DNA from: JAOPZW01 sp034664395
GTDB lineage: Bacteria; Actinomycetota; Thermoleophilia; Solirubrobacterales; Solirubrobacteraceae
Direction: 5' to 3'
Assembly: GCA_034664395.1 (NCBI GenBank)
Contig: JAXDHQ010000309.1
Span: forward strand, 25,495 to 89,494
Length of the DNA stretch: 64,000 nt
Shown here: piece after piece, positions 38,355 to 46,484 of the stretch
How the letters are laid out: each line of letters begins with the position of its first letter
Position numbering within the stretch: position 1 is the stretch's first letter
Notes under the pieces: model-generated
Databases searched by the model: none
Seen by the model: the letters and a program-made list of their open reading frames with translations, nothing else
Told to the model about the DNA's origin: nothing
Position numbers and translations under genes: made by a program

Positions 38355-38549
38355 GTCATGCGCAGAACTCCCGCGGGACCGCGCGGAAGACGCCCGAGAT
38401 CGTGACGATTCACCCCCGAGGACCCGTCATCGGGCTAGGGGGTGCTTGCATCGGGGTCGTGGACGACCTGAACGATGTCGAGCGCGGCCCTGTCACCGGG
38501 ACTCTTGTCGGCGAAGGCCACGACAGCGCCCCTTCGGAGAAGCTGAGCC

Positions 38550-39263
38550 TTGTTCGCTGACGTCGCAGGCCGCCTCGAGGAGTTGGCGACCCGGTACGCG
38601 CTGCCCGCGGGCGCCAGCGCTCGACTGGCCGCGCTGCTCGACCTCGTCGCCGCGGAGCCGTCGGCCATCACGTCGGTCCGCGATCCCGCCGAGGGCGTGG
38701 ACGTTCATGTCGCCGATTCGCTGGCCGCGCTCGAGGTCGCCGGGGTGCGCGACGCGCATGCGATCGCCGATCTGGGCTCTGGCGGCGGGTTCCCGGGGCT
38801 CGCACTCGCCATCGCGCTCCCGCAGGCACGCGTGTCCCTGGTGGAGAGCGTCGCGAGGAAGTGCGACTTCCTGGCCCGCGCCATCGCCGAGCTCGACGCC
38901 GCGAATGCGGGGGTGGTCAACGCGCGCGCGGAGGGGTGGCCCGACGGCCTCGGTGCGAACGACCTGGTGACGGCCCGAGCGTTGGCTCCGTTGTCGGTGA
39001 TCGTCGAGTACGCGGCGCCGCTCCTGCGGCCAGGCGGGCTGCTCGTCGCATGGAAGGGCGCCGTCGACGCGACCGAGGTGGCGGATGGCGTCGCGGCAGC
39101 CCGAGCCCTGGGGATGACCGCGCCCGAAGCGTTGCCCGTACGGCCCTTCGCCGCCTCGCGCGGGCGCTCGCTCTACCTCAGCTCGAAGGTCAGCTCCACG
39201 CCCGACGGTTATCCCCGGAGACCGGGAATGGCCCGCAAACGGCCGATACGGGCCTCGACGTGA
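38550..39263 (+). CDS. rsmG: 16S rRNA (guanine527-N7)-methyltransferase RsmG
   Basis: The 237-residue enzyme starts at TTG with GGAGAAG nine nt upstream. It has the N-terminal helices of GidB/RsmG, HVADSLAALEV, the SAM-binding loop AIADLGSGGGFPGLALAI (~78-95), LVESVARKCDFL and VTARALAPLSVIVEYAAPLL. It methylates G527 in the 530 loop of 16S rRNA, where loss gives low-level streptomycin resistance. The gene is in its classical place between jag and parA. Confidence 0.93.
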   Translation: MFADVAGRLEELATRYALPAGASARLAALLDLVAAEPSAITSVRDPAEGVDVHVADSLAALEVAGVRDAHAIADLGSGGGFPGLALAIALPQARVSLVESVARKCDFLARAIAELDAANAGVVNARAEGWPDGLGANDLVTARALAPLSVIVEYAAPLLRPGGLLVAWKGAVDATEVADGVAAARALGMTAPEALPVRPFAASRGRSLYLSSKVSSTPDGYPRRPGMARKRPIRAST

Positions 39264-39336
39264 AGGTGAGGGTCATTCGGTGGCGAACCAAACGAGAGCC
39301 GTCACGACCGGTGTCGGCGCTAGCGTGACGATCCGG

Positions 39337-40095
39337 ATGGGCACGACCTACGCCATCGCGAACCAGAAGGGCGGGGTGGGGAAGACCACCACGGCCGTCA
39401 ACGTCGCGGCCTGCATCGCGGAAGCTGGATACGCGACGCTGCTCGTCGACGTCGACCCGCAGGCCAACGCCACGGTCGGATTGGGGCTCGCCAAGGACCT
39501 CGAGCCCAGCCTCTACGACGTGCTCGGAGGCCACGCGACGGCCGAAGAGGCCATCGTCCGAACGACGATCGGCAACCTGTCCGTCCTCCCGTCGCACCCG
39601 GACCTCGCCGGAGCCAACATCGAGCTGCCCCGCGCCCCGGGCTCGGAGGTGCTTCTGCGCGAGGCGCTGGCGCCGGTGCGCGACCGCTTCGCCTACACGC
39701 TCCTGGACTGCCCCCCATCGCTGGGCCCGCTCACCGTCAACGCGCTCGTCGCTGCGGATCGGGTGATCGTGCCGGTGCAGACCGAGTACTTCGCCCTGGA
39801 GGGGCTGGCCGGACTGCTCGACACGCTGGGGCTCATCCAGCGCGAGCTCAATCCCCGCCTCGCCGTCGCGGGGATGCTCCTGACGATGCACGACGGTCGC
39901 ACCCGCCTGGCGCGCGACGTCGAGCGCGAGGTCCGCGACCACTTCCCCGAACTCGTCTTCGACACCGTGATCCCGCGCAACGTCCGCATCGGCGAGGCGC
40001 CGAGCTTCGGCCAGCCCGTCATCCACCACGATCCGCACTCGAGCGGGGCGGAGGCGTACTTCGAGCTCGCCAAGGAGGTCGCGGCCCGTGGCTGA
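39337..40095 (+). CDS. parA: Chromosome partitioning ATPase ParA/Soj
   Basis: The 252-residue ATPase starts at the ATG at 39337, giving the family N-terminus MGTTYAIANQKGGVGKTTTAV with the deviant Walker A (KGGVGKTT). TLLVDVDPQANAT (Walker A'), YTLLDCPPSLGPLTVNAL (Walker B) and VIPRNVRIGEAPSFGQPV follow. An in-frame GTG at 39280 with AAGGTGAGG before it would add 19 residues. A TAGCGT hexamer at 39321-39326 favours the shorter form. It drives origin segregation with ParB. The stop codon lies in a 15-bp tandem duplication. Confidence 0.95.
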   Translation: MGTTYAIANQKGGVGKTTTAVNVAACIAEAGYATLLVDVDPQANATVGLGLAKDLEPSLYDVLGGHATAEEAIVRTTIGNLSVLPSHPDLAGANIELPRAPGSEVLLREALAPVRDRFAYTLLDCPPSLGPLTVNALVAADRVIVPVQTEYFALEGLAGLLDTLGLIQRELNPRLAVAGMLLTMHDGRTRLARDVEREVRDHFPELVFDTVIPRNVRIGEAPSFGQPVIHHDPHSSGAEAYFELAKEVAARG

Positions 40096-40121
40096 TGCGC
40101 CCGTGGCTGATGCGCCCGTGG
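40088..40121 (+). repeat. 15-bp tandem duplication across the parA stop codon
   Basis: GTGGCTGATGCGCCC occurs twice in a row and a third partial copy follows (GTGGCccgc). The first copy contains the parA TGA. Confidence 0.8.
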
Positions 40122-40257
40122 CCCGCGGCCCCGCCCCGCCCACGGCTGCACGGCCGGTCCGGGGGTCGTCTCTCGCGCGCTCCCGATGGTCGCGCTCACT
40201 GCGCGCGTCGTCGTCCTGCGGCGGTCCACCGTCGGTCAGAATCCTGGAGGTCTGGAC

Positions 40258-41142
40258 ATGAGCACTGCCCGCAATCGAGGGATGGGCCGCGGGCTGGCCG
40301 CGATCCTGTCGGTGTCCGAGTCGGCGGGGGGCGAGGGGCCCGAGCTCCGCGAGGTCGCCGTCGAGCTCGTCCAGCCGAACCCCGACCAGCCGCGCAAGCG
40401 CTTCGACGAGGACGCCCTGCAGGCGCTGGCCGACTCCGTCAGCGAGCGCGGGGTGCTGCAGCCGGTGCTGGTGCGGCCGCGGCCGGGCGGGACGTACGAG
40501 CTCGTCGCCGGCGAGCGGCGCTGGCGCGCGGCGGCGCTCGCGGGCCTGCAGACGCTCCCGGCCCTCGTCCAGCGCCGCGACGACGCCCAGTCCCTCGAGG
40601 TCGCGCTCATCGAGAACATGGCCCGCGAGGACCTCAACCCGATCGAGGCCGCGCGCGCCGTCGCGGCGCTGGTGGAGGAACTGGGCCTCACGCGCGAGGA
40701 GGTCGGCCGCCGGGTCGGCCGCAGCCGGGTGGCGGTCTCCAACCTGCTGCGCCTGCTCGACCTGCCCGACGAGGCCCTCGCGCTGGTCGAGGACGGGTCG
40801 CTGAGCGAGGGCCACGGGCGCGCGCTGCTGCTGGCCGACGACCACGCCGAGCGGCGCCGCCTCGCCCGCGCTGCCGTCGATGGCGGCTGGTCGGTGCGCG
40901 TCGTGGAGCAGCGGTCGCGCGAGGCCAACGCGCCGGCCCGTACGGCCAAGGCCGGTCGCGCCGCGGTGCATCCCGACCAGGAGGCGGCGGCGCGGCGCAT
41001 CGGCGACGCGCTCGGCGCGGCGCTCGGCGTCGACGTGCGCGTGCGTGCGCGCGGCACCGGCTACAAGGCCGAGCTGGCCTTCGACGACCTCGACGAAGCC
41101 CTCTCGCTCGCCCGCCGGCTGCGCCCGCGGGCGGTCGCCTGA
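40258..41142 (+). CDS. parB: Chromosome partitioning protein ParB
   Basis: The 294-residue CTPase/DNA clamp starts at the ATG at 40258 with GGAGG 7 nt upstream. Features: MGRGLAAILS at the N-terminus, VELVQPNPDQPRKRFDEDALQALADSV, the CTP-binding ELVAGERRWRAA and EVALIENMAREDLNPIEAARA motifs, the helix-turn-helix LTREEVGRRVGRSRVAVSNLLRLLDLP that reads parS, and a C-terminal dimerisation domain. It forms the partition complex near oriC with ParA. Confidence 0.96.
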   Translation: MSTARNRGMGRGLAAILSVSESAGGEGPELREVAVELVQPNPDQPRKRFDEDALQALADSVSERGVLQPVLVRPRPGGTYELVAGERRWRAAALAGLQTLPALVQRRDDAQSLEVALIENMAREDLNPIEAARAVAALVEELGLTREEVGRRVGRSRVAVSNLLRLLDLPDEALALVEDGSLSEGHGRALLLADDHAERRRLARAAVDGGWSVRVVEQRSREANAPARTAKAGRAAVHPDQEAAARRIGDALGAALGVDVRVRARGTGYKAELAFDDLDEALSLARRLRPRAVA

Positions 41143-41149
41143 AGCCCGC

Positions 41150-41155
41150 TACAAT
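41150..41155 (+). promoter_or_regulatory. Putative -10 (TACAAT) of tRNA-Ile
   Basis: TACAAT lies 12 nt before the mature tRNA 5' end. It matches TATAAT at 5 of 6 positions, the best such match noted in the window. Confidence 0.5.
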
Positions 41156-41167
41156 CGCGCACCGCAC

Positions 41168-41241
<74 letters not shown>

Positions 41242-41377
41242 TCGGGGGCTCCACGGGCCTGCGGCCGGGCGGCATCGGCCGGCGCACCAAGCCCGTCCGC
41301 GCCGACAGGTCGTAGGAGCACTTGTGCGCGCGTCATGGAGGTCCGGGGACCCGCCCGGTGGACACCGGCGCCGGGCC

Positions 41378-41383
41378 TATACT
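41378..41383 (+). promoter_or_regulatory. Putative -10 (TATACT) of the bifunctional-nuclease gene
   Basis: TATACT is a 5/6 match to TATAAT, lies 33 nt before the GTG start and is followed by a normal Shine-Dalgarno sequence (AAGGGAG, 41403-41409). Confidence 0.45.
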
Positions 41384-41416
41384 GAATCGACCAGCGACCT
41401 CCAAGGGAGCCCGCCC

Positions 41417-41905
41417 GTGCAGGAAATGGTCATCTACGGCGTGAGCTTCGACATGGTCGGCAAGCAGCCGATCGTGCTGCTCAAGACCGTCGACAGCAAC
41501 AAGTTCCTGCCGATCTGGATCGGCCACCCGGAGGCTGCCGCGATCCTGATGAAGCTCCAGGGCGCGACGACGCCGCGTCCGATGACCCACGACCTGCTGG
41601 TGGACATGCTCGGCGAGCTCGAGGTGCGCTGCACGCAGGTGGCGGTCACCGAGCTGCGCGACAACACGTTCTTCGCGTCGATCACGCTGGCCGTCAACGG
41701 GCGCGAAGTGGAGATCGACTCGCGACCGAGCGACGCCCTCGCCCTCGCCGTGCGCTCGGGCGCCCCGATCTTCGCCGCCGAGGAGGTCATCGCCGAGTCG
41801 GCGATCGAGTTCGAGCACGAGGTCGAGGACACCGAGGAGGTCGTGGACCGCTTCAAGGAGTTCCTCGACCAGGTCACGCCCGAGGACTTCGCGGGCGACT
41901 CGTAG
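41417..41905 (+). CDS. Bifunctional nuclease family (DUF151) protein
   Basis: The 162-residue protein starts at GTG after AAGGGAG. The DUF151 domain (~1-135) shows VIYGVSFDMVGKQPIVLLK, LPIWIGHPEAAAIL, RPMTHDLLVDML and the signature EIDSRPSDALALAVRSGAPIFAAEEV. The acidic C-terminus (HEVEDTEEVVDRFKEFLD) is common in actinobacterial members. Plant homologues are described as bifunctional nucleases; the bacterial role is unproven. The adjacent stretch carries 29-bp tandem repeats. Confidence 0.9.
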   Translation: MQEMVIYGVSFDMVGKQPIVLLKTVDSNKFLPIWIGHPEAAAILMKLQGATTPRPMTHDLLVDMLGELEVRCTQVAVTELRDNTFFASITLAVNGREVEIDSRPSDALALAVRSGAPIFAAEEVIAESAIEFEHEVEDTEEVVDRFKEFLDQVTPEDFAGDS

Positions 41906-41928
41906 GCCGCGGGACCGCCCGGCGCAGA

Positions 41929-42000
41929 GGAGCGGCGGGCGCTCGGAGGGCGGTGACGGAGCGGCGGGCGCTCGCAGGGCGGTGACGGAGCGGCGGGCGC
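41929..42000. repeat. 29-bp tandem repeat, 2.5 copies
   Basis: Units at 41929-41957 and 41958-41986 differ by one base (GGAGGG versus GCAGGG) and a 14-bp partial third copy follows to 42000. The array fills the short space between two convergent genes. Confidence 0.85.
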
Positions 42001-42006
42001 GGGGGG

Positions 42007-42993
42007 CTACCCCGCCACCGGCTCCCGCGCCGCCAGCGCCACGATCCGCCCGATCAGCTCGTCGAAGGAGATGCCGGCGGCCTCGGCGGCCTGGGGGAGG
42101 AGGCTCGTCTCGGTCAGGCCGGGGATGACGTTGGCCTCGAGCACGTAGAGGTCGCCGTCGCCCGCGAGCCTCCCCTCGGCCTCCTCGGTCTCCAGCATCA
42201 GGTCGACCCGGCCGAACCCGCGGCATCCCAGCAGCCGGAAGACCTCGAGCGCCAGCGCCTGCGCGCGCGCCGTGAGCTCGTCGCCGAGCTCGGCCGGGCA
42301 GACGAACGTCGTGCGCCCGATCGTGTACCGCGCCGAGAAGTCGTAGAAGTCCTCCTCGCGCGGCACCGCCTCGACGATCGGGAGGGCATCCTCGCCGAGG
42401 ATCGAGACGGCCAGCTCGCGGCCGTGCACGTGACGCTCGAGCATCACCTTGTCGCTGTAGGAGAACGCGCTCACGATCGCGGCCGGTACGTCGGCGGCGC
42501 TGGCCGCGAAGCGGATGCCGAGCGCGCTGCCCTGGTCGGCGGGCTTGACGACGATCGGGAAGCGCAGGCGCTCCTCGATCGCGCCCAGCGCGTCGGCGGC
42601 GCCGAGCTCCTTGAACGCGGTCTCGGTGAAGGCGTAGAAGTCCGGCGTGGGGAGGCCGGCGTCGCGCATCGCGTGCTTGGCGACGACCTTGTCCGCGCAG
42701 CGCATGCAGGCCGAGACGCCCGACGCGGTGTACGGGATGCCCAGGACCTCGAGCAGCTCCTGGACCGTGCCGTCCTCGCCGTCGCGGCCGTGCAGCGCCA
42801 CGAACGCGACGTCGGGCGCCTCCGCCCGCAGCCGCGCGACGAGGTCGTGGCCGACGTCGATGCCCACGACGTCGTGCCCGAGGCGCTCCAGCGCGTCCTG
42901 GACGCGCGCGCCCGAGCGCAGCGACACCTGGCGCTCGAGCGAGCGCCCGCCCTTGAGCACCGCGATCCGAGCTGGCGCGCCCTCGCCGCTCAT
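42007..42993 (-). CDS. D-alanine--D-alanine ligase family protein (copy 2, divergent)
   Basis: This 328-residue ATP-grasp ligase resembles Ddl: VLKGGRSLERQVSLRSG, VALHGRDGEDGTVQELLE, IVVKPADQGSALGI, the omega-loop FYDFSARYTIGRTTFVCPA, and VLEANVIPGLTETSLLPQAA. It differs from copy 1: ERQVS for EHEVS, GSALG for GSSVG, and DFSARY for DYEAKY, while the last omega-loop Tyr is kept. It may make another D-Ala-X product or serve under other conditions. It overlaps the upstream aminotransferase gene by ATGA, unlike copy 1, which sits in the pknB operon. Confidence 0.87.
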   Translation of the reverse strand: MSGEGAPARIAVLKGGRSLERQVSLRSGARVQDALERLGHDVVGIDVGHDLVARLRAEAPDVAFVALHGRDGEDGTVQELLEVLGIPYTASGVSACMRCADKVVAKHAMRDAGLPTPDFYAFTETAFKELGAADALGAIEERLRFPIVVKPADQGSALGIRFAASAADVPAAIVSAFSYSDKVMLERHVHGRELAVSILGEDALPIVEAVPREEDFYDFSARYTIGRTTFVCPAELGDELTARAQALALEVFRLLGCRGFGRVDLMLETEEAEGRLAGDGDLYVLEANVIPGLTETSLLPQAAEAAGISFDELIGRIVALAAREPVAG

Positions 42994-44414
42994 CGGGCCT
43001 TGCGCTCGCCGCGCGGTCGGTCCGAGCGACCGCGGAGGTGCAGCACGTCGGCCAGCGCCGGGTCCGGCGGCGCGGGCGCGGGCGCGGGCTCGGACCCGCG
43101 CGTCGAGGCCGGCGCGGCCCCGGTGAGCGTGCCGTACAGCGCGACCTGCTCACGCACGACCTCGCCGATGCGGCGCACGCCCTCGCGGATGGCGTCGTCG
43201 GCGACGCCGGAGAAGTTCAGTCGCATCGACGATCCGCCGCGGCCGTCGAGGTAGGCCGCGCGGCCCGGGACGAAGGCGACGTTGCGCGACAGGCCAAGGG
43301 CGAGGAGGTCGGTCGTGTCGATGTAGTCGGGCAGCGTCGCCCAGATGAAGAGGCCGCCCTCGGGGCGGGTCCACACCGCCTCGGGCGGGAGGTGCTCGGC
43401 GAGCGCCTCGAGCATCGTGTCGCGCCGGCCGCGGTAGAGGTCGCGCAACGAGTCGAGGTAGCCCTCCCACTGGCCCTCGGCGAAGTAGGCGGCCACGAAG
43501 AGCCGCGACAGCGAGGACGAGCACAGGTCGGTCCCCAGCTTGCCCTGGTTCATCTTCTCCCGGACCGGCCCGGGGGCGACCGCCCAGCCCAGGCGGATGC
43601 CCGGGGACAGGATCTTGGAGAACGTCCCGAGGTAGATGACGAACTCGCCACCGTCGAGCGAGAGCAGCGTCGGGAGCGGCTCGCCCTCGTAGCGCAGCAG
43701 GCCGTACGGGTTGTCCTCGAGCACGAGCAGCTCGCGCTCGCGGGCGACCTCGACCAGGCGCCTGCGCCGCGGCAGCGACAGGGTCACGCCGGCGGGGTTC
43801 TGGAAGTTCGGGATCGTGTAGATGAACTTCGGGCGGCGCCCGTCGCGCACGAGGCGCTCGAGCGTGTCCTCGAGCTCGTCGACGCGCATGCCCTCGTCGT
43901 CCATGGCGATCTGGACGACGTCGGCCTGGTAGGCGCTGAAGGCCGGCACGGCGCCCGGGTACGTCGGCGCCTCGGCCACGATCACGTCGCCGGGGTCCAC
44001 GAGCGTCTTGCAGACCAGGTCGATCACCTGCTGGCCGCCGGTCGTGACGAGCACGTCCTCGGGGTCGATCCGCGTCCCCTCGGCCGCCATCACCGTCGCG
44101 ATGACGTCGCCGACCACCGCCATGCCCTCGGTCGGCGCGTATTGCAGGGCGCGCGCGGAGTCGGTGGCGGCGAGCTTGGACAGCAGCGCGGCGAGCGACT
44201 CGGCCGGGAACGTCGACGTGTCCGGCAGGCCGCCGGCGAGCGAGATGACCTCGGGCCGCTCGGTGATGGCCATGAGGTCGCGCATGGCCGAGGACTTCAT
44301 GACCGACGTGCGCGCCGCGAAGAGCCCGGCGTAGCGCTCGAGGTCGCGGCGCTGGCTCATGGGACGGGGTTCGCCACCGGTCCCGCGGGTGGGCGGGTCG
44401 TCCTCTACAGTCAT
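42990..44414 (-). CDS. PLP-dependent aminotransferase, fold type I (2-aminoadipate/aromatic AT-like)
   Basis: The 474-residue enzyme has ISLAGGLPDTSTFP, QYAPTEGM, TTGGQQVIDLVCKTL, EAPTYPGA, YTIPNFQNPAGV, LEDNPYGLLRY and the PLP lysine in GTFSKILSPGIRLGW, with MRLNFSG near the end. These are hallmarks of the LysN/ARO8/MocR-related group, which acts on 2-aminoadipate, aromatic or branched substrates; exact specificity is open. The last ~55 residues are a Pro/Ala/Arg-rich extension beyond the fold. A second ATG at 44360 is possible. Coupling to the ddl-like gene suggests linked amino-acid chemistry. Confidence 0.88.
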   Translation of the reverse strand: MTVEDDPPTRGTGGEPRPMSQRRDLERYAGLFAARTSVMKSSAMRDLMAITERPEVISLAGGLPDTSTFPAESLAALLSKLAATDSARALQYAPTEGMAVVGDVIATVMAAEGTRIDPEDVLVTTGGQQVIDLVCKTLVDPGDVIVAEAPTYPGAVPAFSAYQADVVQIAMDDEGMRVDELEDTLERLVRDGRRPKFIYTIPNFQNPAGVTLSLPRRRRLVEVARERELLVLEDNPYGLLRYEGEPLPTLLSLDGGEFVIYLGTFSKILSPGIRLGWAVAPGPVREKMNQGKLGTDLCSSSLSRLFVAAYFAEGQWEGYLDSLRDLYRGRRDTMLEALAEHLPPEAVWTRPEGGLFIWATLPDYIDTTDLLALGLSRNVAFVPGRAAYLDGRGGSSMRLNFSGVADDAIREGVRRIGEVVREQVALYGTLTGAAPASTRGSEPAPAPAPPDPALADVLHLRGRSDRPRGERKAR

Positions 44415-44436
44415 GCGGGCCTCAAGCTATCGGACC

Positions 44437-45012
44437 GTGAAGCTCCTGCTCGACATCCTGCAGGGGATGGGGGTCTCCGCCGCGACCGGCCTCCGTCCCT
44501 TCCTGCCCACGCTGCTCGTCGGCGCGCTCGCCGCCGACGATCTCGGCGTGGACTTCGACCACACCCGCTTCGCCTTCCTGGAGAGCCCGGTGTTCCTGCT
44601 CGTCGTCGCCGCGGCCCTCGTGGTGACCACGCTGACCCGCGCGCGCTTCGAGACCGGTCCCGGCCAGGCGGCGCTGAGCGGGATCGGCCTCGGCCTCGGC
44701 GCCCTGCTCTTCGCGGGGATGCTCGACGAGCGCCACTACACCTGGTGGCCGGGCATCCTCGGCGGCCTGGTCTGCGGCTTCGTCGCCCAGCAGGGCGCCC
44801 GCACCCTGCTCACCCGCACGCGCGCCCGACTGGACGCCGAGGCCGCTGCCGCGCTGTTCCTCTACGCCGAGGCCGCCGCGCTGCTGCTCGCCGGGCTCGC
44901 GATCCTGATCCCGCCGGTCAGCGTGCTCGCCATCGCCTTCTTCGGCTGGCTGCGGGCCCGCGGACGGCGGCGCGACGGCGAGAAGTACGCCGGCCTGCGC
45001 ATCCTGCGGTGA
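44437..45012 (+). CDS. DUF4126 family membrane protein
   Basis: The 191-residue protein has about five hydrophobic helices. The N-terminal LLLDILQGMGVSAATGLRPFLPTLLVGALAA matches the small-residue-rich repeat typical of DUF4126, and a charged loop EKYAGLRILR ends it. Function is unknown. A GTG at 44437 is preferred because the ATG at 44413 would overlap the divergent aminotransferase start. TACAGT at 44406-44411 could be its -10. The stop overlaps the next start (GTGA). Confidence 0.75.
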   Translation: MKLLLDILQGMGVSAATGLRPFLPTLLVGALAADDLGVDFDHTRFAFLESPVFLLVVAAALVVTTLTRARFETGPGQAALSGIGLGLGALLFAGMLDERHYTWWPGILGGLVCGFVAQQGARTLLTRTRARLDAEAAAALFLYAEAAALLLAGLAILIPPVSVLAIAFFGWLRARGRRRDGEKYAGLRILR

Positions 45013-46478
45013 GCGCGCCGCCGCGCAAGCTGGTCCTCGCCGTCGTCGACGGGCTCAAGCCGGCGATGCTCGAGCGCGCCGTCGCCACCGGCCGCGCCCC
45101 CGCGATGGCCGCGGTCATGGAGCGCGGCACCTACGTCGACGCGTGCTGCGCCGCCTTCCCGAGCGTGACGCCGGTCTGCGCCGCGACCATCGCCACCGGC
45201 GTGCGCCAGGACGCCCATCACATCCCGTCGATGAACTGGTACTCGCGCGACGAGCGCCGCTACGTCGAGTACGGCTCGTCGTTCAGCGCGGCGCGGCGCT
45301 TCGGGGTGGTCCAGCAGCTCACCGACACCGTCTACAACATGAACGCCGAGCACCTGCCGGCCGACGTGCCGACGGTGTTCGAGTCGCTCGACGACGTGGG
45401 AGTCAGGACCGCCGGGACGACGTACCTCATGTACCGCGGGCGCCACGAGCACCAGGTCTCCAAGAGCACCGCGCTGACGCGCCTGGCCTCGACCGTCATG
45501 CGCCGCGCGGTGATGGGCCCCAAGGAGCTCTTCTACGCCGACATCTTCGCCAGCCGCGACACGCCGTGCCGCTCGCAGCTCGGCCTGCCCGGCGTGCGCG
45601 ACCAGCACGCCGGCTGCGTCGGCTCCTACCTCGTCGAGCACGACCTCTTCGACTTCCTGCTGCTGTCGCTGCCCGACAACGACACGCACTCCCACCGCCA
45701 CGGTCCCCACGCGCAGGTGACCTCGATCGCGGCCGCCGACCGCCAGCTCGAGCGCATGTTCCACGCCGGCGGGGGAACCGACGAGTTCCTCGACGAGCAC
45801 GCGGTGATCGTCGTCGCCGACCACTCGCACGCGGCGATCGAGCGGCGGATCGAGCTCGGGCGGGCGTTCGAGGAGCTCGCCGTCCTGCCGCCCAGCGGCG
45901 CCGGGCAGGAGGACGCCGAGGTCGCCATCTGCCCGGCCCAGCGCAGCGCCATGATCTACGCGCTCATGCGCGAGGCCCGCGACGAGCTCGTGCCCAGGAT
46001 CGTGCGGATCGCGCTCGACCTCGAAGGCGTCGACCTCGCGCTGTGGCGTCCGGCGCCGCGCGAAGGAGCGATCGCCTCGGCCGCGGGCGAGCTGCGCTTC
46101 GCTCCCGGCGGCGACCTGCGCGACGAGCGCGGCGCGCGCTGGTCGGTCGACGGCCCGCTCGCGGTCCTCGACGCGAGCGTGCGCGACGGCGTGGTGCGCT
46201 CGAAGGCCTATCCCGACGCGCTGGCGCGCGCGTGGGCGGCGCTCACGTGCCCGACCTCGGGCGACGTCCTGCTCTCGGCGGCGCCGAGCTACGAGTTCGC
46301 CGACTGGGGCGGCGTCGACCATGTCGGTGGCGGCAGCCACGGCTCGCTGCACCGGTCCGACTCGCTGGGCGCCCTGACCTTCTGCGGGGTCGACGCGCCC
46401 CACGACCACGGCGCGTGGTCGATCGCCGACGTGGCGCCCATGGTGCGCGCGCACTTCGGCATCCGGCCACTACCCTGA
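45009..46478 (+). CDS. Alkaline-phosphatase-superfamily protein (nucleotide pyrophosphatase/phosphodiesterase-like)
   Basis: The 489-residue protein shows the metal and nucleophile pattern of the type I phosphodiesterase/NPP group: VLAVVDGLKPAMLE (first Asp), FPSVTPVCAATIATG with the likely Thr nucleophile, LPDNDTHSHRHGP and VIVVADHSHAAI, with a late His in DHVGGGSHGSLH. No signal peptide is evident, so it may be cytoplasmic. Substrate is unknown (phosphodiester or phosphonate). It is translationally coupled to the DUF4126 gene. Confidence 0.8.
   Translation: MSAPPRKLVLAVVDGLKPAMLERAVATGRAPAMAAVMERGTYVDACCAAFPSVTPVCAATIATGVRQDAHHIPSMNWYSRDERRYVEYGSSFSAARRFGVVQQLTDTVYNMNAEHLPADVPTVFESLDDVGVRTAGTTYLMYRGRHEHQVSKSTALTRLASTVMRRAVMGPKELFYADIFASRDTPCRSQLGLPGVRDQHAGCVGSYLVEHDLFDFLLLSLPDNDTHSHRHGPHAQVTSIAAADRQLERMFHAGGGTDEFLDEHAVIVVADHSHAAIERRIELGRAFEELAVLPPSGAGQEDAEVAICPAQRSAMIYALMREARDELVPRIVRIALDLEGVDLALWRPAPREGAIASAAGELRFAPGGDLRDERGARWSVDGPLAVLDASVRDGVVRSKAYPDALARAWAALTCPTSGDVLLSAAPSYEFADWGGVDHVGGGSHGSLHRSDSLGALTFCGVDAPHDHGAWSIADVAPMVRAHFGIRPLP
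46471..46476 (+). promoter_or_regulatory. Putative -10 (TACCCT) of the GT-C-like membrane protein gene
   Basis: TACCCT overlaps the upstream stop region and ends 8 nt before the ATG at 46485, identical in sequence and gap to the dedA element. Confidence 0.4.
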
Positions 46479-46484
46479 AGGCCC

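Noticed and set aside
38318..38560. 80-residue ORF between jag and rsmG (MARLVGRGFTFYGHAQ...)
   Set aside because: It overlaps the rsmG start and has no Shine-Dalgarno sequence, no recognisable family and non-coding-like composition. The region is better read as regulatory (parS-like site).
43038..45008. Upstream extension of the phosphatase-superfamily gene (a frame of more than 1100 codons)
   Set aside because: It runs antisense to the aminotransferase and over the DUF4126 gene. The family starts at VLAVVDG, matching the GTG at 45009.
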